Origin: Paenibacillus_AQ nitricinens | GTDB lineage: Bacteria; Bacillota; Bacilli; Paenibacillales; Paenibacillaceae | Reading direction: 5' to 3' | Assembly (NCBI RefSeq): GCF_052056485.1 | Contig: NZ_CP183948.1 | Location: forward strand, 6,014,001 to 6,078,000 | DNA: 64,000 nucleotides | Program-made: the position numbers and the translations under genes | Shown: positions 45,436 through 54,743 of the stretch, piece after piece | How positions within the stretch are numbered: the stretch's first letter is position 1 | Layout: every line of letters begins with the position of its first letter | The notes under the pieces: model-generated | What the model saw: only the letters and a program-made list of their open reading frames with translations | Told to the model about the DNA's origin: nothing | Database searches by the model: none

Positions 45436-45954
45436 CTATGAATTTTCAAGTTCTTTCAGTCGTTCCTCTTCTTTAATTTCTTTCACTTCATTTTCCAAAA
45501 TCTCTTCGGTTATCCCCAGTTTTTCTAATATTTCTTTAGAATAGATAACAAGCTGAGAATCCAAAGTCCTCACTCGCTCAACAAATTCTTTGCATTCAAT
45601 AATTAATTGATCTCTACCATTTCGTGTAAATGTTAAGTTTATCTTTTCTTTAAAGAAATCATGAACTATGAAGTTTCTCAGTTTTAGTATTTCCTTCAGT
45701 TCATTTAATTCCTCAGGCTTGATTGGATACAATTGTTTAATTTCGTTTATTAGCTGCCCCATCGTATTTGAGAACTTCCGTTCATAAAGAGCATCAAAAT
45801 CACCTTCAGTTGGCAAAAGTCCTTGAGAACGCTTTAGTAGAACAATCATATTGACTAATTGATGTTCTAACACTTGTGAGTAGAAAACAGCTAAACCAAA
45901 ATAGGCATAACTTTCTTTGCTATGTTCGTTTTCATCGTAGATCTCGTGAAGCAA
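45436..45954 (-). CDS. HEPN-like RX4H protein, first gene of the cargo operon
   Basis: 172 residues from a TTG start at 45954 behind AGGTGA. It is all-helical, and LKLRNFIVHDF (Arg93 to His98) matches the R-N-x3-H form of the HEPN RX4-6H motif, the catalytic site of HEPN ribonucleases. The C-terminus is a charged Glu/Lys helix. HEPN proteins are frequent in phage defence and toxin systems. The assignment rests on one motif and the helical context, so it is tentative. Confidence 0.5.
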   Translation of the reverse strand: MLHEIYDENEHSKESYAYFGLAVFYSQVLEHQLVNMIVLLKRSQGLLPTEGDFDALYERKFSNTMGQLINEIKQLYPIKPEELNELKEILKLRNFIVHDFFKEKINLTFTRNGRDQLIIECKEFVERVRTLDSQLVIYSKEILEKLGITEEILENEVKEIKEEERLKELENS

Positions 45955-46126
45955 CTCAATTCACCTACCATCTTGAATTTCAAATATGGCTTTTCTGCTC
46001 TACAATCCTAAACTATATCCTACCAATTATACCATTTTGTTTTGTTAGAAGCTGTATACAATAATGCTGAAAAAGGAAGTAAGTATCCGAATTCCATGAA
46101 CTGCTTGCCTTAGACTTAAACGAAAA

Positions 46127-46153
46127 TGGCTTCACCTTTATTAAGGCGAAGCC
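46127..46153 (-). terminator. Weak terminator after the tns operon
   Basis: Minus strand TGGCTTCGCCTT-AATA-AAGGTGAAGCCA followed by TTTTCG. It separates the transposition genes from the cargo operon. Confidence 0.65.
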
Positions 46154-46230
46154 ACTAATATTCCTATACAGAACACAATCATAGCTCACATAGATATTCT
46201 CATAAAAGAATTTAGTTTTTGAGTCGTTCT

Positions 46231-48099
46231 TTACCAGTAATCCAGATCGCCTTGTATTATGCTCAATTCATAAGATAGCTTCTCTTGTAATTCTAGTGAT
46301 ATATCTCTATAAGACCTTCGATATGACTGAATAATCTCTAGTGTGACTATTTTATAATTATAATGAGTTGTCAGTTGCCTAACTAATGCTGGTAAGTGGC
46401 GGATTTGATACTGTTCTTTAGTTTCAACAACTTCCTCTAATGTTTTACGTGTCCTCGGCAAAAATTTGCTATAATTCTTGATCCGACCACTTTCCGTTTT
46501 TGATAAAGCATTTAAAATAGAATATGTGCCAACTCTCGTAGACGGGTTTGTCTCTGTTAATGCCGCTGCAACTTCCTTTACTCGTTTAGATATTGCTTCA
46601 TCAACTTTCTCCCACTTAAAGTTAGTTGTTGACCTTGATTCTGGGAGCCGTTTTTCTAACCATTCTGTATCAAACTTTTTAAGCCATTGATAAGGCCCTG
46701 AACATCTGGCACATATTTCATTTCTACTAAGATTCGGCTCATTTTTCATGACCTTCTCTATTCTAGCGCGATAAGCATTTCTTTTTGCGAGATGCTTGGG
46801 CTCGAAAGTAGTGCAATTCTCGATGTTTACAGTTTGTTTTTTTATTATTTTTTTAAGTGTATTCTCCGAGCAGTAAAGTTCTCTCGCTATCTCATTAATT
46901 GGACAACCATTTCGAAAGAACTCTATAACTTTTTTTCTTTTTTCAGCTGATGAGTATAGATTAAGTTTTTTAATATTTACTTGGTTCTTCCAGCTCCAAA
47001 ACTTCCTATACTCCGTATCGCAAGTCGGACACTTAAATATGCCTGATACACCTCTATGCTTATTGTCAACCCGTCTAATTTGCTTAATAACTAACTCCCT
47101 ATAATCTGGACAATACTTGTTCTCACAATACCACGGTCCACAACCAAAGGGGATTTGCAAAGCATATGGATTAGACCTAGAAATGAATTTAGAAAACGAC
47201 CCGCCTATAAACCGAAACAACAAAAGCATTATCGATAGATTGATACAAGTAATTGAATCTTTCCAAAGCACTCTTTCAAAGGTATTTCTTTGCATAATAT
47301 ATTCTTCAGTTAGTCCCATACTTAATAGTTGGTCTAATGAATAATACTTGAGAAAATCAGACACTAAAAGTTTCCGACGAATCTTAACGTTAGAGGAAAT
47401 ATATCCTTTATAGAAAAGGTGCTCCACCAGTCGTTGTCGTATGAAACTCAGTGATAACTTATCTTTTTGGAAAACTATTGCTTCAAGATCCTCTATTATT
47501 TGATCTTGCATTACACTCTCTGACGAAACTTTTTGCAATTCCACTCGGTGGCCGGCGCTACATTCCCCTTTAATTCCACCATATCCAAGCTTGCAACCGC
47601 ACCTACACTCGCTGACCAACAATATATTATGCTTATTACACTTGTGAATAAATGCAAATTGATGTTCGCGGTGGATGTATCCTGAACCGTATTCCGAATC
47701 ATCCTCTTCAAGGCATAGTGGGCAATACTTAATATCAACATCTATACATCTACCATATTTATTTCCAGCCAACTTTCCGACGGAACTCTCATTTAAATTG
47801 CCGCCATTTTTAATCTCATTTATAACCCTATCCTTGTGGCTATCAGGAAGAAAGGGCAGAAACCATGGTAACAAGGTATGATTTTGAATAACAGATTCAA
47901 AAGAAAGAAAACCTTGTGGGAGTTTATTTAGTAATAACCCTAAATTTCGTGGAAATATAGTGAATTCCGACTTCGCCCCGAACAACTCGATATTGGTATC
48001 TGTTATTTCTTTGTTCATTGCTTGTAAATGGTAGCGATATAAAATACTTCGAAAATCCTCACCTGGAAGTGGGGTTGGAAAGTACGCCAATTGAGTCAT
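46231..48099 (-). CDS. tniQ: TnsD-like TniQ target-selection protein, second copy
   Basis: 622 residues. The N-terminal TniQ domain starts FPTPLPGEDFRSILYRYHL and has zinc-finger sets (CPLCLEED; CNKH...CRCGC). A second zinc region (CGPWYCENKYCPDY, CPTCD) follows. A helix-turn-helix (NEIARELYCSENTLKK) and a long C-terminal region end the protein. The length fits TnsD, which binds an attachment site, rather than the short TniQ of CRISPR-guided elements. It follows the other tniQ by three bases. The two are related but clearly divergent. Confidence 0.88.
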   Translation of the reverse strand: MTQLAYFPTPLPGEDFRSILYRYHLQAMNKEITDTNIELFGAKSEFTIFPRNLGLLLNKLPQGFLSFESVIQNHTLLPWFLPFLPDSHKDRVINEIKNGGNLNESSVGKLAGNKYGRCIDVDIKYCPLCLEEDDSEYGSGYIHREHQFAFIHKCNKHNILLVSECRCGCKLGYGGIKGECSAGHRVELQKVSSESVMQDQIIEDLEAIVFQKDKLSLSFIRQRLVEHLFYKGYISSNVKIRRKLLVSDFLKYYSLDQLLSMGLTEEYIMQRNTFERVLWKDSITCINLSIMLLLFRFIGGSFSKFISRSNPYALQIPFGCGPWYCENKYCPDYRELVIKQIRRVDNKHRGVSGIFKCPTCDTEYRKFWSWKNQVNIKKLNLYSSAEKRKKVIEFFRNGCPINEIARELYCSENTLKKIIKKQTVNIENCTTFEPKHLAKRNAYRARIEKVMKNEPNLSRNEICARCSGPYQWLKKFDTEWLEKRLPESRSTTNFKWEKVDEAISKRVKEVAAALTETNPSTRVGTYSILNALSKTESGRIKNYSKFLPRTRKTLEEVVETKEQYQIRHLPALVRQLTTHYNYKIVTLEIIQSYRRSYRDISLELQEKLSYELSIIQGDLDYW

Positions 48100-48102
48100 G
48101 CT

Positions 48103-49824
48103 CTATACTCCCTTGTTTAATAGTTCATCAAAGACCTTTTTAACAGGCTGACGCAAAGGATTGCTCAATCCCGCAAGCTTTAGCAGGCGCCATCCTGAAA
48201 TCCCCCCCTCATCATCAATTTTTTCTGCCGCCCACAACAACCTTCGAATTTGATATCCTTGAGTGCTTTCTATAGATTTCTGAACCAGCTCTTTTGTGGC
48301 TGGCATCTTATCAAGGCTCTTCTTAAGAATTTTATTTGATAAACCCGTGGTACTGATTGCTCTAGCAATTGAACTGACAGTAATTCTTGATGGCTCATCA
48401 GAAGCACGTAGTTTTTCAACAGCATCTTTCACTTCCCTATAAAGAAGCTCATCTCTTTGTCCCCAATCCACTCTAAATACATCATGTTTTTTGGGGGTAT
48501 TATTTCTCCTCACTTTTTCCACACTAATTTTGCTATGAGCAACACAACGCTTAACACTTAGGGGATTTTTCAATAATTCCGTTTGTCTCTTCACAGTAGC
48601 AGGATCAACTCCTAACAAGACTGCCTTTTTACGAAGAGACTTGTCAGTCTCATTAAGCTCCTTCAGCCGTGAAATCCATACTTCCCCAAACACTTTAGTC
48701 CTACCAATTTTTAATATGTCAGACGTACCAGTTTCTGCCCTTCTCCGGGAATATACAAACCCACATGAACAACTGAATGTTCCAACAGGCAGCCCAGTCT
48801 TAGTGCAACGAGTAATGATGCATTTTTCAATTATTTCTTCTTTATAATGATCCGCAGCCTTGTTCAAACACGGCCAAGGACCTTGTCCAAATGAATTAAA
48901 TTGCTCAGGTGGTTTTAACATCTCTATAGATTCACCAAGGAACCTGCATAGTAGCAAATGTCTTAGTGGTTGCGTAATCTCACCGCTCCCCCTGATTAGT
49001 TTATGTAGCCATGTATCAGATCCTTTAGTAGCAATACCACATTGAAGAAAGTGAAGGAACTGATCGCTGTAAAACTCTCTGAAATCAGCGATCAGCTCTT
49101 TACTTCTGACACTATCGCTGGCGGTAAGATATCCCCATTTATAAAGAACATTCTTATAACACGGGGCTTTTCGGTTTGAAGGGGACTGTAATATTGCTGC
49201 AGATTTCTCTACGATGTATTGAAGATGTTTCTCCCAAGAGGGGGCAAACACGAAATTATCGATACCACTCTTCTCCACAAGTAAAATTGAATTGAACGCG
49301 AATTTATGATCACGTGTTGAAAATATAATATTACTCAGGATCAGTGGGACCTTATGTCTCTCGCAAATAACAACACCAGGAAGTTGATGAGAACGATGCC
49401 AGTAAGGTTCTAGTTGTGCAATTTCTTCCCGATAACACTGAGGACAATATTTAAGGTGACTAGGTGACTTGATAAGCCCTGCTAGCAATCCTAAACTTGC
49501 ATGAACAACTCCTGTTTCAGTGTCATTAGCCATTAACAATTCTATATGTGCACATATTTCATCTTGTAGATAAAGTGAATAATACGGAAATAACGTATGA
49601 TGTCGGATTAATTGGTCGACCGTGTATTGTCCCCCCAACCGGTTGGCTATCCTGTTAAGATGACTTGGGAGGTCTGCAGTCGCGCAAACCACACGTTCAC
49701 CAAATAAATCCTCCACTGTTTGTTGTTGTGTTCGATTTCCGGACCGCAGATGATATCTTGATATACCGCTATATAGCAATTCATCTGTATAGAGTGTGGG
49801 GAAATGAGCTAGCAATAGAACCAC
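48103..49824 (-). CDS. tniQ: TnsD-like TniQ target-selection protein, first copy
   Basis: 573 residues. TniQ domain: FPTLYTDELLYSGISRYHL, then CPQCYREE and CERHKVPLILS zinc motifs; a second zinc region reads QGPWPCLNKA and CSCGFVYSRR. A helix-turn-helix (RKKAVLLGVDPATVKRQ) lies near 400. The start is GTG 49824 or, better spaced from AAAGG, the TTG three codons later. It is the fourth gene of the tns operon, 55 bp after tnsC. It probably recruits TnsC to a specific site. Confidence 0.88.
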   Translation of the reverse strand: MVLLLAHFPTLYTDELLYSGISRYHLRSGNRTQQQTVEDLFGERVVCATADLPSHLNRIANRLGGQYTVDQLIRHHTLFPYYSLYLQDEICAHIELLMANDTETGVVHASLGLLAGLIKSPSHLKYCPQCYREEIAQLEPYWHRSHQLPGVVICERHKVPLILSNIIFSTRDHKFAFNSILLVEKSGIDNFVFAPSWEKHLQYIVEKSAAILQSPSNRKAPCYKNVLYKWGYLTASDSVRSKELIADFREFYSDQFLHFLQCGIATKGSDTWLHKLIRGSGEITQPLRHLLLCRFLGESIEMLKPPEQFNSFGQGPWPCLNKAADHYKEEIIEKCIITRCTKTGLPVGTFSCSCGFVYSRRRAETGTSDILKIGRTKVFGEVWISRLKELNETDKSLRKKAVLLGVDPATVKRQTELLKNPLSVKRCVAHSKISVEKVRRNNTPKKHDVFRVDWGQRDELLYREVKDAVEKLRASDEPSRITVSSIARAISTTGLSNKILKKSLDKMPATKELVQKSIESTQGYQIRRLLWAAEKIDDEGGISGWRLLKLAGLSNPLRQPVKKVFDELLNKGV

Positions 49825-49879
49825 CCTTTCCTAGCTTCTATTGCTAGTTTTTCATTTAGGCACTTCGTTAATATAACCC

Positions 49880-51631
49880 TTATACGATCAATTTAGAGAT
49901 ATCATCAGATGAAGGTATGCTCCCCATACCTACCAAATTCACGTAAATTTCATCCGCTCCCTTAGTAACTTTCGCTGCGTTTCGCAAATCATCTTCATCA
50001 AGGTTAACGGAAGGTTCTCGCATTTTTTTCGTTTTTGATGTTGTTTCATTAGTTTTTTCTATCACACTGCTCATGGTCTCATTTCCTTTCTCTGCTGCAG
50101 CAAGCGATGATACCATTTCTACTACTTTTTTTCTCAGATCCACAATATCTTTCTCGGCCTCACTAGACTGCATTAACATCCGCACAATTTCTTCGGCATC
50201 CTTAGATGAACCACCAAAATCTATAGCAGTCTTAATCAACTCAATATATATATCTTGGTCATACTCTAGTTTTTCTTCTCTATTAATCTTAGATCTGATT
50301 TCCCCTTGCAGATTCACTCTCTCTTCAGATTTTTTAAGAAATTGATCCAACACGTTCCATTCAGGATACAAATCATCCACCAGTGATAGAAGTTCAGGGT
50401 CATTTCGACGCAATATCTTCAATAGTGGCTGAACAAGTTGCATATGTTGCTTGGCTACAGATTTCAACAGCCCTACGGTAATTCTCTCACCCTTTGAATC
50501 TTCAGCCTCCATTGCTTCCCATTGAGCAAGCATATAAAGCTTAACTGCAATATCCACAATTCCTTGGGACAAATCATACATTGTTTTTTTTATAGAATCT
50601 GTCAAGGGCGAAGATTTTGCTGTCCACTGATATTTCCATAATGACTCGATGAAATAGCTCCATTCCTCCCCCTCCGTTAACCGGTCCATAATCAAATCAC
50701 CTTGCCCGGTACTTCTTCTTGCTTGGCTGAAAGATCCGGATAATAACCGCATAGCCTTAAACGTGCCAATGAGTATTACCGGAACACCAATTGTATTAAT
50801 TAGCTGTGTGAAATAATTCAGCATTCTCTCGGCTCCACCACTTTTCATGAAACTCAAGTTTTGTATTTCATCAATAACTAGAACTCCAATTCCATGAAGC
50901 GTAGCCAAATGTGCCATTATTGGTATGAGTATGTCAACAGATGATCTTGTTGAGGCGAATTTTTGGAAGTAATTCGTTCCTAAATGGGAATCCATGGCCT
51001 GAAGGAAATTCAAACATAACCCCTTTAAAGACCCGTCAAAAGGGCAATTTAATTTAAGCCATGCCAGTTGCTTACGAATAAATGGTTGTTCCTTATAAGA
51101 AACATGGTGGATCACTTGAGGATACAACAGCAAAGAACTTTCGATTGCAGTCGTTTTACCTTGCCCGCTAACACCAAGAATCGCAAATCCAGCTGCTGTT
51201 GATCTTACTCCAGCCAAATTCATTCCTGTGGAATCTACACCTGCTTCAAGGATATTCTTAAACCCTATATTAAATTGCCGAATTGATTCTGCAGCAAATG
51301 GGCTCCTTGCCCTATAGCCATGACGAATCAACCTCGATAGTCGCTGTTCTACGAGGAGTTGTGACGGCAATGGCTCCACATAATCAGCTATCTGTTGTAC
51401 TAGATGTAATCTTACTTGCTTACTAAGTTTTCGCTGTTCATCGTTATAGTCTGGGTATTTTGCAATATTTAAAATCACATGTTGATCTTCAAAAATAGGA
51501 GGCAATGCTTCTATAAATGGATTATCCCTATAGGCGGGAATATCCTGGTGTTTATACTTAGCCTCTTCTTGTCGGCCTATCAAGCTTGGAGTATATAAAT
51601 ATTTGGTTTCTTGAATAACTCTCTTACCCAT
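49880..51631 (-). CDS. tnsC: TnsC-like AAA+ transposition regulator
   Basis: 583 residues. Walker A GVSGQGKTT (about 153-161) and Walker B VLVIDEIQNL (Asp254-Glu255), followed by a sensor-I-type segment VPVILIGTFKA. This is the TniB/TnsC ATPase, which polymerises on target DNA and links TniQ to the TnsAB transposase. The C-terminal 150 residues are charged and probably contact TnsA/TnsB. It overlaps tnsB by eight bases. Confidence 0.92.
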   Translation of the reverse strand: MGKRVIQETKYLYTPSLIGRQEEAKYKHQDIPAYRDNPFIEALPPIFEDQHVILNIAKYPDYNDEQRKLSKQVRLHLVQQIADYVEPLPSQLLVEQRLSRLIRHGYRARSPFAAESIRQFNIGFKNILEAGVDSTGMNLAGVRSTAAGFAILGVSGQGKTTAIESSLLLYPQVIHHVSYKEQPFIRKQLAWLKLNCPFDGSLKGLCLNFLQAMDSHLGTNYFQKFASTRSSVDILIPIMAHLATLHGIGVLVIDEIQNLSFMKSGGAERMLNYFTQLINTIGVPVILIGTFKAMRLLSGSFSQARRSTGQGDLIMDRLTEGEEWSYFIESLWKYQWTAKSSPLTDSIKKTMYDLSQGIVDIAVKLYMLAQWEAMEAEDSKGERITVGLLKSVAKQHMQLVQPLLKILRRNDPELLSLVDDLYPEWNVLDQFLKKSEERVNLQGEIRSKINREEKLEYDQDIYIELIKTAIDFGGSSKDAEEIVRMLMQSSEAEKDIVDLRKKVVEMVSSLAAAEKGNETMSSVIEKTNETTSKTKKMREPSVNLDEDDLRNAAKVTKGADEIYVNLVGMGSIPSSDDISKLIV

Positions 51632-53783
51632 TACTCTGATCCTCCCTTACACTTGCCAACAATCCTAATTTGGATTTAGGCCGATATGTTTCGATAGGGG
51701 TTACTTTCTCTTCATATTCCTTTTCACTTTCAGATGATTTGTCGAGCTCATATGATTGAGCCGTACGTATTTTTTGACGCTCATCCGCTCTGTTGGTCTG
51801 TATACCAGATTTACGTTCAGTTTTAGTTAGTGAAGTATCTATTTCCTCTGCCATGCGTTGTTTGGCTTTCTCTGCAATTGCCTCAAGCTTTGCGTGCAAG
51901 GCAACTTCATCCTGTAACTCTTCAGATCGGTAGATATTACGATTTAGTTTCTCCTGGTAGCGAAGTTCTTTAATCTCTTCAAGTGATAGATTACGGTATC
52001 TTGATGACTTATCTAACAAAGCACATTTAATAAAACCCTTACCGTTTTCAATTTTTACATACACAAAATTCATGCACCTTCTGTCATACGCAATTATGGT
52101 TTTTATGGACTTTCCTTTAATAAACCACCCCTGGCGTATCAACTCTTCACAGCCATAGTACATCCCTTCATAATAAATCCCTTCTCGACTTGCGGTCACG
52201 TTAGCTTCCGGTAAAACATTTAACCGAACAATGTCAGGGGGGGTTTCCTTAAGATAATGATTATGAGCCACCCCCCATTTCCAAAGGTCCCGGGCTACTG
52301 GCCTAACTTTATCCAAGGCTTGGGCTTTGTCCAAGGGGTAATGCTCCATGTAATGCGAATTATTTCGGTAAAGAATTTGTTCAATAAACATGGCAGTGAA
52401 GTCTTTGAGTGTCAACTTAGCATCCAATACATAGTCTGGGCCGCCTCTTTTTGTATACTCTTTTTTAACTGCTCCCGGCATCCAAGGTTGAAGTGTTAAA
52501 TTTAGCGTCCTAAACTGCTGCTCAACAATTCCTTTCAAATCTGCACGGTATGGTGGTGCATTTTTTAGTTTGATTCCAAGTGCCTTGCCCAGTGAATCTG
52601 CTTGTTTACTCTCCATCTCTCCTCGGTCCGCATAAATGCAATCCGGCATATGGTGAGAGGGCCATTGATCAGACTCTATCGTAACGTCGTACTGTGCACA
52701 AAAATCGACTTTTTCAACAACTGTGTTCTCGATAGCCATCATGACACCTTGCCAGGAAGGTCCCTCTAAGCCTACGTAAAACCCGACAATCATATGACTA
52801 TATACATCCACAACAATATAAACGACTGGTCTGCCAATTATCAGGTTTGGATCATCCAAACTAACCAAATACACGTCAGCTACAGTAGCATCTACCTCAA
52901 AGATTTCACCAGGTCCATTTGCTCTTCGAGTCTCTGAGCCCAATAATGGACGAAAATCTCTATTAAAGGTTACTTCCCCTTCTCTATTTATCAATTTTTT
53001 CTGTTTGGAATAGTTTGTTCTAATGTGATACCGTAGCTGCGCTATGCTTGGAACTTTGTATTCAGGAGGTATAATTGGAATTTCGACCTTACCTCTAATT
53101 TCCACTCCAATTTGATAATGATTTTTTAACATCTGAATATAAGTGTGTTTCACTGAATCCCGTCGATTAATCTTTAAGTAAACATCACGAATGACTTTAT
53201 CAAATATTTTGCGAGTCCCTTCGCTCACAATTACTCCCTCCATCTCAGGACTAACCGACTTTTTTGTTTCTCTAGTCCTCCCCATTTTCTTAGTTGGATT
53301 CTTTTTATGTCCAGGTTTACCGCATTTCCGAAAGCGAGGAAGCAAGGCATTCACCATTTTGCCCCCCGTCCAATAATAGTGAAGATATTTATAATAGAGA
53401 TTCTTCCCTTTACCGGTATCATCATTTGCCTTCTTAATCATTTGGTACCTTTCGGTTGGGTTAAATATGTTAGGCTCGATTTCAACCATGTCACGAATAA
53501 CTTCCCAAGCTTGGTCTCTAAGCCCAATCTCCTTAGCGGTGAGTTTTGTATCGGGAACCATGAAATTAGAATAGGGGTCGTATTCACGCTTTGTTAAAGT
53601 ACCGTTTTCAATTTCCAGCTCCATTGAAGACAGACTCTTTAGCATAGGAAGCCCCTTCTTATCGATGATTGAAATCGTCACAACTAAATCTTTGCTGTGG
53701 TCTAGCCAGAGAATTCTTTCACAATCAACTAACTTAACATCTTGATCCCGTCGATCAAAAAGATTATTCACGAACAATTCCAT
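51624..53783 (-). CDS. tnsB: TnsB-like DDE transposase
   Basis: 719 residues. The catalytic triad is complete: Asp298 in EVDATVADV, Asp386 in YADRGEME and Glu421 in KGIVEQQF. N-terminal helical DNA-binding domains precede it. A Mu-type C-terminal beta-barrel (about 560-640) and a charged tail that would bind TnsC follow. It binds the repeats at the element ends and cuts and joins the 3' ends. GGGGGGAG precedes the ATG, which overlaps tnsA by 20 bases. Confidence 0.94.
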   Translation of the reverse strand: MELFVNNLFDRRDQDVKLVDCERILWLDHSKDLVVTISIIDKKGLPMLKSLSSMELEIENGTLTKREYDPYSNFMVPDTKLTAKEIGLRDQAWEVIRDMVEIEPNIFNPTERYQMIKKANDDTGKGKNLYYKYLHYYWTGGKMVNALLPRFRKCGKPGHKKNPTKKMGRTRETKKSVSPEMEGVIVSEGTRKIFDKVIRDVYLKINRRDSVKHTYIQMLKNHYQIGVEIRGKVEIPIIPPEYKVPSIAQLRYHIRTNYSKQKKLINREGEVTFNRDFRPLLGSETRRANGPGEIFEVDATVADVYLVSLDDPNLIIGRPVVYIVVDVYSHMIVGFYVGLEGPSWQGVMMAIENTVVEKVDFCAQYDVTIESDQWPSHHMPDCIYADRGEMESKQADSLGKALGIKLKNAPPYRADLKGIVEQQFRTLNLTLQPWMPGAVKKEYTKRGGPDYVLDAKLTLKDFTAMFIEQILYRNNSHYMEHYPLDKAQALDKVRPVARDLWKWGVAHNHYLKETPPDIVRLNVLPEANVTASREGIYYEGMYYGCEELIRQGWFIKGKSIKTIIAYDRRCMNFVYVKIENGKGFIKCALLDKSSRYRNLSLEEIKELRYQEKLNRNIYRSEELQDEVALHAKLEAIAEKAKQRMAEEIDTSLTKTERKSGIQTNRADERQKIRTAQSYELDKSSESEKEYEEKVTPIETYRPKSKLGLLASVREDQSNG

Positions 53784-54612
53784 GGGACTCCCCCCCAGTG
53801 CAATAATGGTTATGAATTACCTTTAAGGGCATAAGTGTCGGGATGATCCTTTTACTCATATCAACTATCCAAATCCGGTTTGCTACTAAATATCTAACAA
53901 TGAACATGCTTGTACCTGGTTTCATTTCCTCTTTTCTATCAAACTCTAGAGTTTTCTTCGCCAACGGTTTATCTGATCTTTCGATTTCCTTGAAAAGCAC
54001 CGGTTCTATTCTATCTACCATTTCATTAGTGATATGAGAATCGTCTAACTGCTTAGCCGAATGTAACCATTCGACATTTTTAACAAGCTCATAATTAATC
54101 TGCTCTTCTGTAATAAGCATCCAATCAATACCGATGTCTTTGAAGAATACCCTTTCTATCTCCAATTTTTCCAGAACTCTTTTGTTTAATTTTGATCTTG
54201 GCTTAATGGAGTGGGCAACAAACCGGACATCATCATTGTCACGTACGGTTAACAGCATATCGGTCGTCATAACAATAGGATGCTTTGTTTTTGGGTCTAT
54301 AGGGTGCTTAATGTTCAGCTTGTCAGCAATAAACAGCGTCTTTTCCAGAGGAAGAAGTGGATACTGCTCACGTATATCACAAACTAAAGACGACCATTCC
54401 ATTTGATAATGATGCGCCAATTCGAAATGTTCGGAAAAGTAGTGATGCAGACGGTTACTTTTCCAACCCATAATTCGAGTTACAACCCCCAAGGATGGAA
54501 CATCATGAATAGTAAGCCATGGTTTATACTCAGCGAAATGCCCTCTTCCTCTACCTTCTTTTAATCGCTTCTCAATAACTGCCGGAGTAGTCTTTCTGCA
54601 ACGCTTGCTCAT
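53764..54612 (-). CDS. tnsA: TnsA-like endonuclease
   Basis: About 282 residues from ATG 54612 (AAAGG eight bases before); the GTG at 54621 overlaps that site. The catalytic set matches Tn7 TnsA: Glu72 in YQMEWSSLVCDIREQYP, Asp118 in MTTDMLL and Lys137 in AHSIKPRSK. A C-terminal helix-turn-helix domain follows (ERVFFKDIGIDWMLITE). It cuts the 5' strands so that transposition is cut-and-paste. The intact residues suggest an active element. First gene of the tns operon. Confidence 0.93.
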   Translation of the reverse strand: MSKRCRKTTPAVIEKRLKEGRGRGHFAEYKPWLTIHDVPSLGVVTRIMGWKSNRLHHYFSEHFELAHHYQMEWSSLVCDIREQYPLLPLEKTLFIADKLNIKHPIDPKTKHPIVMTTDMLLTVRDNDDVRFVAHSIKPRSKLNKRVLEKLEIERVFFKDIGIDWMLITEEQINYELVKNVEWLHSAKQLDDSHITNEMVDRIEPVLFKEIERSDKPLAKKTLEFDRKEEMKPGTSMFIVRYLVANRIWIVDMSKRIIPTLMPLKVIHNHYCTGGESHGIVRE

Positions 54613-54686
54613 TTCATGCACCTTTTCTTTTTATATTTTTATATTGTGAGAATAATAGTAGTATAGAAAATAAACAGTGTATTAAG

Positions 54687-54714
54687 TGGCGCAATGATTA
54701 GCAAAAATGGCGCA
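54687..54714. promoter_or_regulatory. Paired direct repeats in the divergent tnsA promoter region
   Basis: TGGCGCA occurs at 54687-54693 and 54708-54714, 21 bp apart (two helical turns). It is the only such pair in the gap between divergent tnsA and the HTH gene. The likely role is an operator for the HTH protein; a TnsB site is possible but it does not match the left-end repeats. Confidence 0.45.
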
Positions 54715-54743
54715 GAAATAGTAAGTATAGGGGAAGATAAGAG

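Noticed and set aside
46231..54612. CRISPR-associated transposon
   Set aside because: No cas gene or repeat array in the window and both TniQ proteins are of the long TnsD-like type.
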